From: Methanomicrobia archaeon LH_S13
Lineage (GTDB): Archaea > Halobacteriota > Syntropharchaeia > Alkanophagales > Methanospirareceae
DNA length: 21,124 nucleotides
Direction: 5' to 3'
Assembly: GCA_023659785.1 (NCBI GenBank)
Contig: JAGXOR010000008.1
Coordinates: forward strand, 1-21,124
Under the pieces are notes generated by a model, which was not told where the DNA came from, did no database searches, and saw only the letters and a program-made list of their open reading frames with translations. The position numbers and the translations under genes are program-made. This document shows, piece by piece, positions 14,156 to 21,124 of the stretch. Each line of letters begins with the position of its first letter. Position 1 is the first letter of the stretch.

Positions 14156-15757
14156 ATGAGAGGAAAGAGCACTCCAAAAGTAACTGCAGAACTCGAACTA
14201 ACAGTAAACGAGAAGAGAGTTTTGCTTGCTCTGGATAGAGAAGCCAGCAGAGAGGAAGATCAAAGAAGCCTGTCAGAGAAAACGGGCATAAATGAAGATG
14301 CAGTAATGCAAACTGCTTTTATGCTCGCTCAGAAGGGACTTTGTGAAATAAGAGGGGAAAGGAAGGTTTACCATCACTTAACAGAGGAAGGCAAGGAATA
14401 TGCGGAGAAAAGACTGCCGGAGCGTAGAGGGCTTGATTTGTTGCCGTTACCTTTACCTTTGCAAGAATTTAAGAATTCGTTCACGGATGAAAAGGAAGCG
14501 AATATTTCAACAAATTGGTTACTGAAAAAGGGTTGGGCACAAATTGAGGAGAAAGAAGGTGAAAAATTTTTATCACCAACAGGAAATACCTCTTGGGGAT
14601 GTCTTGGATACAATGCTGACGAGGAGTTTTTACGTGTTGTACGAGGTGAGGGGAAATTAGAGGAGAGTTTACTGCTATACAGGGTAAAGGAAAGAATTCC
14701 AGACTTGAATGATAAATGGCTAAATCGTATTTTAGGCGAGTTGATCAAGAAAAGGGGCTTGTTAGAGCATAATGTAGAGATCAAGAGAAGAATAGCAATT
14801 ACAGAAACGGGCAAAGAAGTTTTGTCGCATGGTATCTCGGTTGAGGAGGAAATAGCGCAGCTTACACCTGAGCTCTTAAGAACAGGTTCGTGGAGAGGGC
14901 GTAAATTCAAGCGATACGATGTGAATCTACCATCAAAAGAAGTTTTTCCTGCGAAGATACATCCATATCAGAGGATTTTAGACAGGATGAGGCGGATTTT
15001 CACGGATATGGGGTTCATAGAAATAAAAGGGGAAGTTGTTCAGTCATCGTTTTGGAATTTCGATGCGTTATTCGTGCCGCAAGACCATCCAGCACGAGAG
15101 ATGCAGGACACGTTCTACCTATCAGCGAAAAAGCCAATAGATGCCAGCGAGGAATTGATAAAAAAGGTGAAACAGATGCACGAGCGCGGTGGCTCGTTAA
15201 ATTCAACAGGGTGGAGAGGAGAATGGAAAAGAGAGTTGGGCGAAGAGCAGCTGCTGAGGACGCATACCACTGCCGTTACTTTGCGTTATCTTGCTTCGCA
15301 TCCTGAGCCACCGGTGAAGGTCTTTTGCATAGACCGGGTGTATCGTCATGAGACTATTGACCCAACGCATATTCCCGAATTCGACCAGTTAGAAGGAATT
15401 GTCATGGATAAAGACGTAACATTCAGCAATTTGCTGGGTTGTCTCTCGACATTCTACAACAAGATGGGTTTTCCTGCAATACGTTTTCGTCCCGGTTATT
15501 TCCCTTATACCGAACCATCAGTTGAAGTGGAGGTATATATGAGAGAAAGGGGATGGATAGAATTGGGCGGTGCAGGTATATTCCGCGAAGAGGTGACGAA
15601 TCCAATAGGAGTGAAATATCCGGTTTTAGCTTGGGGACTCGGCATTGGGCGATTAGCTATGATTAGTCTGGGGCTGACAGACATAAGGGATTTGTATCAG
15701 TCGGATATCGAATGGTTGAGGAAGGAACAGACGGGCTATTCGCTGAATACTGAATAA
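14156..15757 (+). CDS. pheS: Phenylalanine--tRNA ligase alpha subunit
   Basis: This is the catalytic subunit of the (alpha-beta)2 enzyme that charges tRNA-Phe. The N-terminal half (about 10-240) contains winged-helix DNA-binding-like repeats typical of archaeal/eukaryotic alpha subunits (LTVNEKRVLLALDRE..., LTEEGKEYAEKRLPER). The class II catalytic core follows: motif 1 near HPYQRILDRMRRIFTDMGF, motif 2 at about 394-413 with CIDRVYRHETIDPTHIPEFDQ, and motif 3 at about 491-506 with AWGLGIGRLAM and its ATP-binding Arg. At 533 residues it is slightly longer than many. There is no Shine-Dalgarno sequence; three A's separate the DUF2070 stop from the ATG, implying coupled translation. The partner pheT is not in the window. 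Confidence 0.97.
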   Translation: MRGKSTPKVTAELELTVNEKRVLLALDREASREEDQRSLSEKTGINEDAVMQTAFMLAQKGLCEIRGERKVYHHLTEEGKEYAEKRLPERRGLDLLPLPLPLQEFKNSFTDEKEANISTNWLLKKGWAQIEEKEGEKFLSPTGNTSWGCLGYNADEEFLRVVRGEGKLEESLLLYRVKERIPDLNDKWLNRILGELIKKRGLLEHNVEIKRRIAITETGKEVLSHGISVEEEIAQLTPELLRTGSWRGRKFKRYDVNLPSKEVFPAKIHPYQRILDRMRRIFTDMGFIEIKGEVVQSSFWNFDALFVPQDHPAREMQDTFYLSAKKPIDASEELIKKVKQMHERGGSLNSTGWRGEWKRELGEEQLLRTHTTAVTLRYLASHPEPPVKVFCIDRVYRHETIDPTHIPEFDQLEGIVMDKDVTFSNLLGCLSTFYNKMGFPAIRFRPGYFPYTEPSVEVEVYMRERGWIELGGAGIFREEVTNPIGVKYPVLAWGLGIGRLAMISLGLTDIRDLYQSDIEWLRKEQTGYSLNTE

Positions 15758-15778
15758 TGAAGCGTGAGATAATTTATT

Positions 15779-16399
15779 ATGCTACTTTGGGGTGTAACAG
15801 GAGGAATAGCAAGTGGAAAGAGCATTGTGTTAAATATGTTTATGAAACTCGGTACTTATACTTATACGATAGATTGTGACATCTTAAGTAGAGAGGTTGT
15901 AAGACCATGTTCGAAAGCGTGGTGGGAAGTAGTGAATTTCTTCGGTAAGGACATATTGAAGAAGGATTTAGAGATAGACAGGAAAAAGCTGAGAGGGATA
16001 GTGTTCGGCGATTCAGAGAAGCGCGACATTTTAGAGAATATAATTCACCCGGAAGTGAGAAGGAAGTGCATAGAGAGGATAAAAGCGATAAAGAAAATAG
16101 AGCCAGATCCAGATGCTCTTGTGGTTATTGATATTCCGCTATTAATAGAGAAAGGACTGCAAACAGAATTTAAATTTAATAAAGTAATTGTTGTTTATGT
16201 CGGCGAGGAGACGCAAATAAGAAGGGTGATGGAACGAGAGGGGATGACGAAGGAAGAAGCGAAGAAAATGATTGGGATACAAATGCCTTTGAAGGGGAAG
16301 CTGAAATTCGCTGACGTGGTTATAAATAATGAAGGCACGCACGAAGAAACGGAGAAGCAGGTTAGAAAGGTATTCGAGAGGATAGAAAAATGGAGATAG
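15779..16399 (+). CDS. coaE: Dephospho-CoA kinase (bacterial CoaE type)
   Basis: CoaE phosphorylates the 3'-hydroxyl of dephospho-CoA, the last step of coenzyme A synthesis. The P-loop GGIASGKS is at 8-15. YTIDCDILSREVVRP is the substrate-binding 'D.D.l.rev' stretch; FG..IL, IDRKKLRGIVFGD and LENIIHPEVRR are the CoaE hallmarks. DIPLLIEKGL, R...R...RE, and ADVVINNEGT complete the family pattern. The length, 206 residues, is standard. Most archaea use the unrelated GTP-dependent DUF359 kinase, so a canonical bacterial-type CoaE is unusual and points to gene transfer. Its base composition looks like its neighbours', so any transfer is old. Its stop overlaps the start of the next gene, and it lies 21 bases behind pheS, in one operon. 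Confidence 0.9.
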   Translation: MLLWGVTGGIASGKSIVLNMFMKLGTYTYTIDCDILSREVVRPCSKAWWEVVNFFGKDILKKDLEIDRKKLRGIVFGDSEKRDILENIIHPEVRRKCIERIKAIKKIEPDPDALVVIDIPLLIEKGLQTEFKFNKVIVVYVGEETQIRRVMEREGMTKEEAKKMIGIQMPLKGKLKFADVVINNEGTHEETEKQVRKVFERIEKWR

Positions 16400-17199
16400 A
16401 AGAACTATTAGAGATTTCGTCAGAGATAAAATCTGCCATATTAACATACATCTCGGAAAACGCGGACTATGGCAAGATATTAGTAATAAGAGAGCGCGAC
16501 GTAACGAGAAAAATAGACATGTTTGCGGAAAAAGAATTAGAGAAAGCATTGAATAGTCGCAACCTCTGTGCGAGGATAATATCGGAGGAATTGGGTGACC
16601 ATGTATTTCCAAAAGGTGGCAAACCCGAATTCACGCTCGTTTTCGACCCCATTGACGGTTCTACAAACGCTATTCTCGGCATCCCCTTCTTCTGCTCCTC
16701 TATTGCTTATTCACTGAAAGTGGACCACGTTACTTTTGACGACATTGAAGCGAGCGTTGTTGCAACCATATATGGTAAGACATTTTATGCGGTGAGGGGC
16801 GAAAATGCATTTGTTGATGGTAAAAAGCTTCCGCGTAAAGTAGAAGGGAAGACTAAACAAGTTCTCTCTATCTACACTTATGGTGCGGATTCAATACCTG
16901 AGCCGCTGATACAATATCAAAAAGAAGCAAAGAAGGTAGTGGTTCGTGTGCTGGGCAGTATTGCAGCCGAGATATGTTTGGTTGCGGAAGGTGTAATAGA
17001 TACAGTGATAGACGTACGAGGTTTAATAAGCGGTTACGACATTGCAGGTGCTGCATTAATCTTAAAAGAAGCAGGGGGGATTATAAAGGATATAAAAGGG
17101 AAGGAATTGGAGGAGGAAGTGGGAAAAGCGCAGAGCATTTTACTTGTTGCTGCTTTAGAGCCAGAAATCTATAAAAGAATGATTGATATATTGAAATAG
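16390..17199 (+). CDS. Inositol monophosphatase / fructose-1,6-bisphosphatase family phosphatase
   Basis: This is a lithium-sensitive-type, Mg-dependent sugar phosphatase. The metal-binding motifs are complete: ISEELG at 64-69 (Glu66/67), DPIDGST at 86-92, and a C-terminal GYDIAGAALILKEAGG carrying the third metal Asp, where many homologues have WD. Archaeal members often act on both inositol-1-phosphate and fructose-1,6-bisphosphate, and could supply inositol for archaetidylinositol or run gluconeogenesis; sequence alone cannot decide. At 269 residues it is slightly longer than the usual 250-265. The ATG at 16390 overlaps the coaE end by 10 bases and is preceded by GAGAGGAT inside coaE, so the two are translationally coupled. 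The beta-RFAP synthase gene follows closely. Confidence 0.92.
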   Translation: MEIEELLEISSEIKSAILTYISENADYGKILVIRERDVTRKIDMFAEKELEKALNSRNLCARIISEELGDHVFPKGGKPEFTLVFDPIDGSTNAILGIPFFCSSIAYSLKVDHVTFDDIEASVVATIYGKTFYAVRGENAFVDGKKLPRKVEGKTKQVLSIYTYGADSIPEPLIQYQKEAKKVVVRVLGSIAAEICLVAEGVIDTVIDVRGLISGYDIAGAALILKEAGGIIKDIKGKELEEEVGKAQSILLVAALEPEIYKRMIDILK

Positions 17200-17217
17200 C
17201 GTTAAAGTATTTTGAAA

Positions 17218-18246
17218 ATGAACAGCAGTGTGACCGTAACTTCGCCAGGCAGACTCCACTTCGCACTTATAGACCTGAACGGAGAGCTTGGAAGAGTGGA
17301 TGGTGGAATAGGAGTGGCATTAAATGAACCCTGTTTGAAAATTGAGGTGTCAGCAGTTGATAAAGAGGTTGATGAGAAAGACAATCCAGAAAAAGTTATT
17401 CCTGTGTTGGAACGGATAAGAGGCAGAATAAAGCCAGAACTAAAGGGAAATTACCGTGTAAGGATATTGAAGCCCTTGCCATCGCATGTAGGTTTAGGTT
17501 CTCAGACACAAGTGTCGTTAAGTGTGGCAAAAGCAATATGTATGTTAGAAGACAGAAGCTACGGTGTAGCGGAATTAGCAAAACTGGTGGGGCGTGGTGG
17601 CACTTCCGGGATAGGCACGGCTGCTTTTGATAAAGGCGGGTTCATCTTAGATGGAGGTCACGTGTTTCGGAAGAGTGAAGCTGAGAGAGAGAAAGAAGAG
17701 GAAAGAGAGAAAATAAAAACAAGTTTCCTTCCTTCTTCGGCATCGAAGGTTTCCCCGCCGCCGATTCTTTTTCAGCATGCTCTCCCCGAAGATTGGTTCT
17801 TTGTCGTTGCGATACCTGAGGTGAAGAGGGGCGCACACGGAACTGAAGAGATAGAAATTTTCAAATGGTATTGCCCGATAAAAAGGGAGGAAGTGGAAGA
17901 GATATGCAGGATAGTGCTTATGCGGATTCTGCCTTCGGTGCTTGAAAAGGATATAGATACTTTTGCCGCGACTTTAACCATGCTGCAGGAAGTAAGCTTC
18001 AAGAAAAGAGAAGTAGAGCTTCAGCAAGATATAATAAAAGAGCTCTTCGGCTTCTTCGAAGCTCGTGCGTTAGGGCATGGCATGTCCTCTTTTGGTCCTG
18101 CAACGTATGCAATAGTAGAAGAAGAGAAGAAAGCAAAGGAGCTTGCTGTGGCGACAAAAGAGTTTCTGGAGGGAAAGAGGATACGAGCCTCGGTGACATA
18201 TTCCAATGGTAATAATAGAGGTAGTGAAATAGTTAAGAAACGCTAA
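17218..18246 (+). CDS. Beta-ribofuranosylaminobenzene 5'-phosphate synthase (methanopterin biosynthesis)
   Basis: The enzyme condenses PRPP with 4-hydroxybenzoate or 4-aminobenzoate, with loss of CO2 and PPi, the committing step towards the arylamine part of (tetrahydro)methanopterin. It belongs to the GHMP-kinase fold. Seen: TSPGRLHFALIDLNGELGRVDGGIG near the start, LPSHVGLGSQTQVSLSVAKAI at about 85-105 (the GHMP glycine/serine loop), GRGGTSGIGTAAFDKGGFILDGGH at about 122-145, FLPSSAS, and the C-terminal HGMSSFGPATYA motif. A highly charged low-complexity insert (about 153-167, REKEEEREK) interrupts the usual sequence. I prefer the ATG at 17218 (342 residues) over the in-frame TTG at 17212; neither has a good Shine-Dalgarno sequence. 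It is the last gene of the DUF2070-pheS-coaE operon. Confidence 0.9.
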   Translation: MNSSVTVTSPGRLHFALIDLNGELGRVDGGIGVALNEPCLKIEVSAVDKEVDEKDNPEKVIPVLERIRGRIKPELKGNYRVRILKPLPSHVGLGSQTQVSLSVAKAICMLEDRSYGVAELAKLVGRGGTSGIGTAAFDKGGFILDGGHVFRKSEAEREKEEEREKIKTSFLPSSASKVSPPPILFQHALPEDWFFVVAIPEVKRGAHGTEEIEIFKWYCPIKREEVEEICRIVLMRILPSVLEKDIDTFAATLTMLQEVSFKKREVELQQDIIKELFGFFEARALGHGMSSFGPATYAIVEEEKKAKELAVATKEFLEGKRIRASVTYSNGNNRGSEIVKKR

Positions 18247-18253
18247 TTTTTTT
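18247..18253 (+). terminator. T7 run at the convergent gene ends
   Basis: Immediately after the beta-RFAP synthase stop codon the plus strand has TTTTTTT, which overlaps the stop codon of the convergent RACo-like gene. It probably ends the plus-strand operon. Only 5 bases separate the two coding regions. Confidence 0.4.
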
Positions 18254-19850
18254 ACAGATATTTCTGGAAATAAAGCTCACTGACGAATTTTTCCATAAAA
18301 TTCTCTTCTTCTTCAAGTTTTATGTGCTTGATTTGCTTTGCAACAGCTTCTGCATCATCTCTTTTTGTCTTTGATATTAACGCCTGTCTTGCGCCTTCTA
18401 TCGCAGTATTCCCTACTTTCTTCACCTTTTCCTGCTCCACATCTGGAAAAAGTCCTATGCGTATTGCGTTCCCCGTGTTTATAAAGTTACCAAAACCACC
18501 AGCTAAAATGATGCTGTCTATGTCCTCAAGCTCAAGCCCAACCCCATACCTCTCCATAAGAGTTTTTATGCTCACTGCCACGGCAGTTTTCGCGAGATTT
18601 AGCTGGTCAATGTCCTTTTCCGACAACCAAATCCCTTCGGCTATTTTAAATTCTTTTTCAGCGCCATAGAATTTACCTCTACCATCAATTATTTTATTGT
18701 CCAGAAGCTCTGCGAGAACGTCTATCAAACCGGAGCCGCAAACTCCAATCGGGGCGGTATTGCCAATCGTTTTATACATGACTTCTCTGTTCTCTATTCT
18801 CACTTCTTTTATCGCTCCATTCACGCCACCGATTCCACAGGGTATGCCCGCACCCTCAAACGCAGGACCTGCTGCAGAAGACGCAGCAATCAATCTGTCG
18901 CAATTCCCGAGCACGACCTCTGTGTTGGTCCCGATGTCTACCGCCATGCATATGGGCTCGTTTTTATACATTTCCGTCGCAAGAACGACAGCCAGAGCGT
19001 CAGCACCGACGAAACCACCAATCAGGGGAAGGCCGTAAACCCGGGCTCCAGGATTGCCCTTAAGCCCAAGTTCTTTTGCCGTTTTGCTTACTGCATTTGC
19101 ACTTAGGGGCTCGTAAGGACTTTTGCCAAGTGACTCGACGGAATAGCCAAAAAAAAGGTTTCTCATCACGGGATTGCCTACGACCATTATCTCATAGACT
19201 TTGCCCGGGTCTGTCAGGCTTGCAATCATTTCGTTCATCGCGGTTCTGATTTCTCTCTCGAGTATGTCCTGCCCTTTTCCTTTTCCTGCAAATTCTATCC
19301 GCGAAATTACATTGTTCCCGTATTTTGTCTGTGGATTCTCTCTTGAGCTCACTGAAAGGACTGCCCCTGTTTCAAGGTCAATCAAATACAAGGAAAGCGT
19401 TGTTGTCCCTATGTCAAGAGTGATGCCGTATATTTCACCTGTATATTCGCCTACATCTTCTAACTCGTAAAAGACTCTTTCGCCCTCCCGGTGCACGAAA
19501 GGCTCGATTGGGATTGCCGTATGTTCTCCAGATTCTAAAATGTACAATCGCCGAAGGTACAGAATAGACTTCAATCGTACGTAAACGGGCTTGTCGGTTT
19601 TTAATATTTTTGCCTGGCAGGCAAGTCGGTGGATATTATTGTGTATAAATTCGTTTTCCGCTTCTGTCTTATCCGAGAGCACTCCTGGAGCGCACTTAAC
19701 CTCGACCAGGCACTGACCGCACGTTCCCTCACCACCACAAGATGCGTTTATGTCTATTCCCAACTCTTGCAAGTAGGAAAGTATGGTCCTTCCCTCAACA
19801 AGTTCGGCTTCTTTTCCGTACTCCGGGAATATGATGTTCATGATAGACAT
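18252..19850 (-). CDS. RACo-type corrinoid-protein activator: [2Fe-2S] ferredoxin plus ASKHA (DUF4445) ATPase
   Basis: Proteins of this family use ATP and electrons to bring inactive Co(II) corrinoid methyltransferases back to Co(I). The N-terminal plant-type ferredoxin has all four ligands: Cys38, Cys44, Cys47 (CGGEGTCGQC) and Cys78 (LACQAK). After a linker, the DUF4445 ASKHA domain shows GITLDIGTTTLSLYLIDLETG near 140-160, MVVGNPVMRNLFFG, MAVDIGTNTEVVLG, SAAGPAFEGAGIPCGIGG and LAGGFGNFINTGNA. The length of 532 is slightly short of the ~600-aa family norm. Methanogen RamA has a C-terminal pair of [4Fe-4S] clusters instead; those are absent. The start is ambiguous: GGAGG is 3 bases before the ATG at 19850 and 12 before the ATG at 19841. 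It follows the DUF373 gene after 28 bases, in one transcript. No corrinoid protein is nearby. Confidence 0.87.
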   Translation of the reverse strand: MSIMNIIFPEYGKEAELVEGRTILSYLQELGIDINASCGGEGTCGQCLVEVKCAPGVLSDKTEAENEFIHNNIHRLACQAKILKTDKPVYVRLKSILYLRRLYILESGEHTAIPIEPFVHREGERVFYELEDVGEYTGEIYGITLDIGTTTLSLYLIDLETGAVLSVSSRENPQTKYGNNVISRIEFAGKGKGQDILEREIRTAMNEMIASLTDPGKVYEIMVVGNPVMRNLFFGYSVESLGKSPYEPLSANAVSKTAKELGLKGNPGARVYGLPLIGGFVGADALAVVLATEMYKNEPICMAVDIGTNTEVVLGNCDRLIAASSAAGPAFEGAGIPCGIGGVNGAIKEVRIENREVMYKTIGNTAPIGVCGSGLIDVLAELLDNKIIDGRGKFYGAEKEFKIAEGIWLSEKDIDQLNLAKTAVAVSIKTLMERYGVGLELEDIDSIILAGGFGNFINTGNAIRIGLFPDVEQEKVKKVGNTAIEGARQALISKTKRDDAEAVAKQIKHIKLEEEENFMEKFVSELYFQKYL

Positions 19851-19878
19851 AGACCTCCTCAGATTTTTTTTCTGCTGC

Positions 19879-21045
19879 TTAGCTTTCCTCTGTTTCTATT
19901 TCACTTGCAGCCTCAGTCTCAACCTCTTTTCTTCTTTTAATTATCGTGCTCCTTACATACCACGAGATCCTCACGCCTATAAATGATATAACAACCGCAC
20001 CAAGTATGGAGAAGAAAAGGTATTGATAGCCTAAAACAGGATTACCATCAGGTGGCGGTAACCTTAACAAGATTATACATTTGCTCCCTCCCCACAGAAC
20101 CAGCCCAGAAGCAATTATAGAGAATAATATAGCCCAACGCCTGACTACTTTTTCACCCTCTAAGAGCATGCTCATCATCTTCCCAATTAGAGGGGCAAGT
20201 GCTGCTCCTATATACCACCATATCGCCTTCCTGATGAAATACACCATACCCAGCAATATAGACTCACTTGTTTCGTACGCATTTGTATATTCCAGAATAC
20301 CTTGAGAGGTGCCAACCAAGAGTAACACAACTGCACTGACGTAAGTAACAAACGATATCTTACCGCTGTATAACGACTGCTTCGCGGTCTCGAAGAAATC
20401 CACCAGAATATTCTCTCGCCCTAATCCTTTAAGCAAAATGTAAATCCCCAAAAAAAACAGAATCAGCCCTACCATCTCCCCAGACAGTTTAGACAGAAAA
20501 GAGATAGCGAAAACAAGCAAAATGAGACCTATGGGCGGCAAGAAAGTGCGAGAAAACTTCGGGTCCTCGAACAATCGCTTTATCACATAAAAAGTGCTTT
20601 CCAGTGGCTCACTTTGCTTTACCACTACTCTACGCACAGAATCTATTTTTACTCTCGACTCCACTATTGGGATAATCCATTCGTCCTCTGCACCGTCACT
20701 CACGGGAATCGCGGATTCAACTCCAGATTTTGACAGAACCTCATCTAACTCCTTCCCTATTTTTCTGTCTGATTCTACTCCGACATTCTTATCGCCCGTG
20801 ACCAACGCGATTTCCACCTTAGTGCCTTCTTCGCTTGACTTCAACCGCTCATATATTCTTATCGCTTCAAATATCGCGTTTATATCGGAATCTTCGGGGT
20901 CTGCAAGTGCCAATTTTGTCGCCGCTGATAAACTCGCATCCCTCCCCATAATAGGTGTCTCTAACCCTGCTTTCTCCCCTATGTCATTATCCCGGTCTAT
21001 ACAAATAACAAGTGTCTTCGTCTTAGACCCCACCCTTCTGTTCAC
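19879..21045 (-). CDS. DUF373 family membrane protein
   Basis: This is an archaeal family of unknown function. The N-terminal soluble part (about 1-165) begins with the family signature TLVICIDRDNDIGEKAG (11-27), followed by DSDINAIFEAIRIYERL and ALVTGDKNVGVESDRKIGKEL; the alternating Asp/Gly pattern looks like a nucleotide- or metal-binding Rossmann-like domain, but this is inference. About six membrane helices follow from residue 170 to 370, and a charged Glu/Lys-rich tail ends the protein in the cytosol. The length of 388 is typical. The start codon is GTG at 21045 (a second GTG lies at 21033), with no clear Shine-Dalgarno sequence. A TATA-like TTTAAA lies at 21081-21087. The RACo-like gene follows after 28 bases. 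Confidence 0.88.
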   Translation of the reverse strand: MNRRVGSKTKTLVICIDRDNDIGEKAGLETPIMGRDASLSAATKLALADPEDSDINAIFEAIRIYERLKSSEEGTKVEIALVTGDKNVGVESDRKIGKELDEVLSKSGVESAIPVSDGAEDEWIIPIVESRVKIDSVRRVVVKQSEPLESTFYVIKRLFEDPKFSRTFLPPIGLILLVFAISFLSKLSGEMVGLILFFLGIYILLKGLGRENILVDFFETAKQSLYSGKISFVTYVSAVVLLLVGTSQGILEYTNAYETSESILLGMVYFIRKAIWWYIGAALAPLIGKMMSMLLEGEKVVRRWAILFSIIASGLVLWGGSKCIILLRLPPPDGNPVLGYQYLFFSILGAVVISFIGVRISWYVRSTIIKRRKEVETEAASEIETEES

Positions 21046-21080
21046 CTACTATTCTTATTTCTCGCTCTCAGGTTATGAGA

Positions 21081-21087
21081 TTTAAAC
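21081..21087 (-). promoter_or_regulatory. TATA-like element of the DUF373 / RACo-like operon
   Basis: The minus strand reads GTTTAAA, about 36-42 bases upstream of the GTG start at 21045. Transcription would begin near 21058, leaving a very short leader without a Shine-Dalgarno sequence. Confidence 0.4.
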
Positions 21088-21124
21088 ATTTTGTTTCAAA
21101 CCTCTTCGTATGATGCTATCAATT

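Noticed and set aside
1..21124. Search for tRNA genes, CRISPR arrays, insertion sequences and attachment sites
   Set aside because: No T-loop/anticodon arrangements, regularly spaced direct repeats, transposase-like products or flanking inverted repeats were found by eye in the intergenic regions.

Overview
The window is from an archaeon, most likely a euryarchaeon that uses tetrahydromethanopterin and F420, such as a methanogen or methane/alkane oxidiser. The ANME-1/Methanophagales or Syntrophoarchaeia region of the tree is my guess, not proven. Evidence for this: a group II chaperonin (thermosome), an archaeal-style RNase P RNA, an archaeal PheS, a CetZ tubulin, formylmethanofuran:H4MPT formyltransferase, CofC, beta-RFAP synthase, the archaeal families DUF373 and DUF2070, TATA-type promoters, and genes packed with gaps mostly below 200 bases. 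No tRNA, CRISPR array, insertion sequence or attachment site was seen.

Layout. (1) 1-4101, all on the minus strand: thermosome, a stand-alone PqqD-like protein, a nitrilase-superfamily amidohydrolase, and dapB. (2) 4207-5133, plus strand: tRNA 3'-processing RNase Z, convergent with the RNase P RNA gene (about 5192-5473, minus), which lies directly behind ftsZ (5513-6616, minus). Two opposite ends of tRNA maturation are therefore neighbours. (3) 6813-10558, plus strand, divergent from ftsZ: a 298-aa protein I do not recognise, a 237-aa protein with a C-terminal PRC-barrel-like domain, a CetZ tubulin, and a secreted single-pass envelope protein with a long helical stretch. With ftsZ this looks like a cell-shape and division neighbourhood and is the most interesting part of the window. 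(4) 10580-12249: cofC and ftr, for F420 synthesis and the C1 pathway. (5) 12344-18246, plus strand: a DUF2070 membrane protein, pheS, a bacterial-type dephospho-CoA kinase, an inositol monophosphatase/FBPase-family phosphatase and beta-RFAP synthase, with gaps of 3, 21, -10 and 18 bases, probably one transcript. (6) 18252-21045, minus strand: a DUF373 membrane protein followed by a [2Fe-2S]/ASKHA protein of the RACo type that reactivates corrinoid proteins.

The metabolic genes fit together: CofC (F420), beta-RFAP synthase (methanopterin), Ftr (C1 transfer from formylmethanofuran to H4MPT) and the RACo-like protein (corrinoid methyl transfer) all serve C1 metabolism. CoaE adds coenzyme A, and DapB makes the diaminopimelate precursor of lysine. 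No stretch above 300 bases lacks a gene; the longest non-protein stretch (5134-5512) holds the RNase P RNA.
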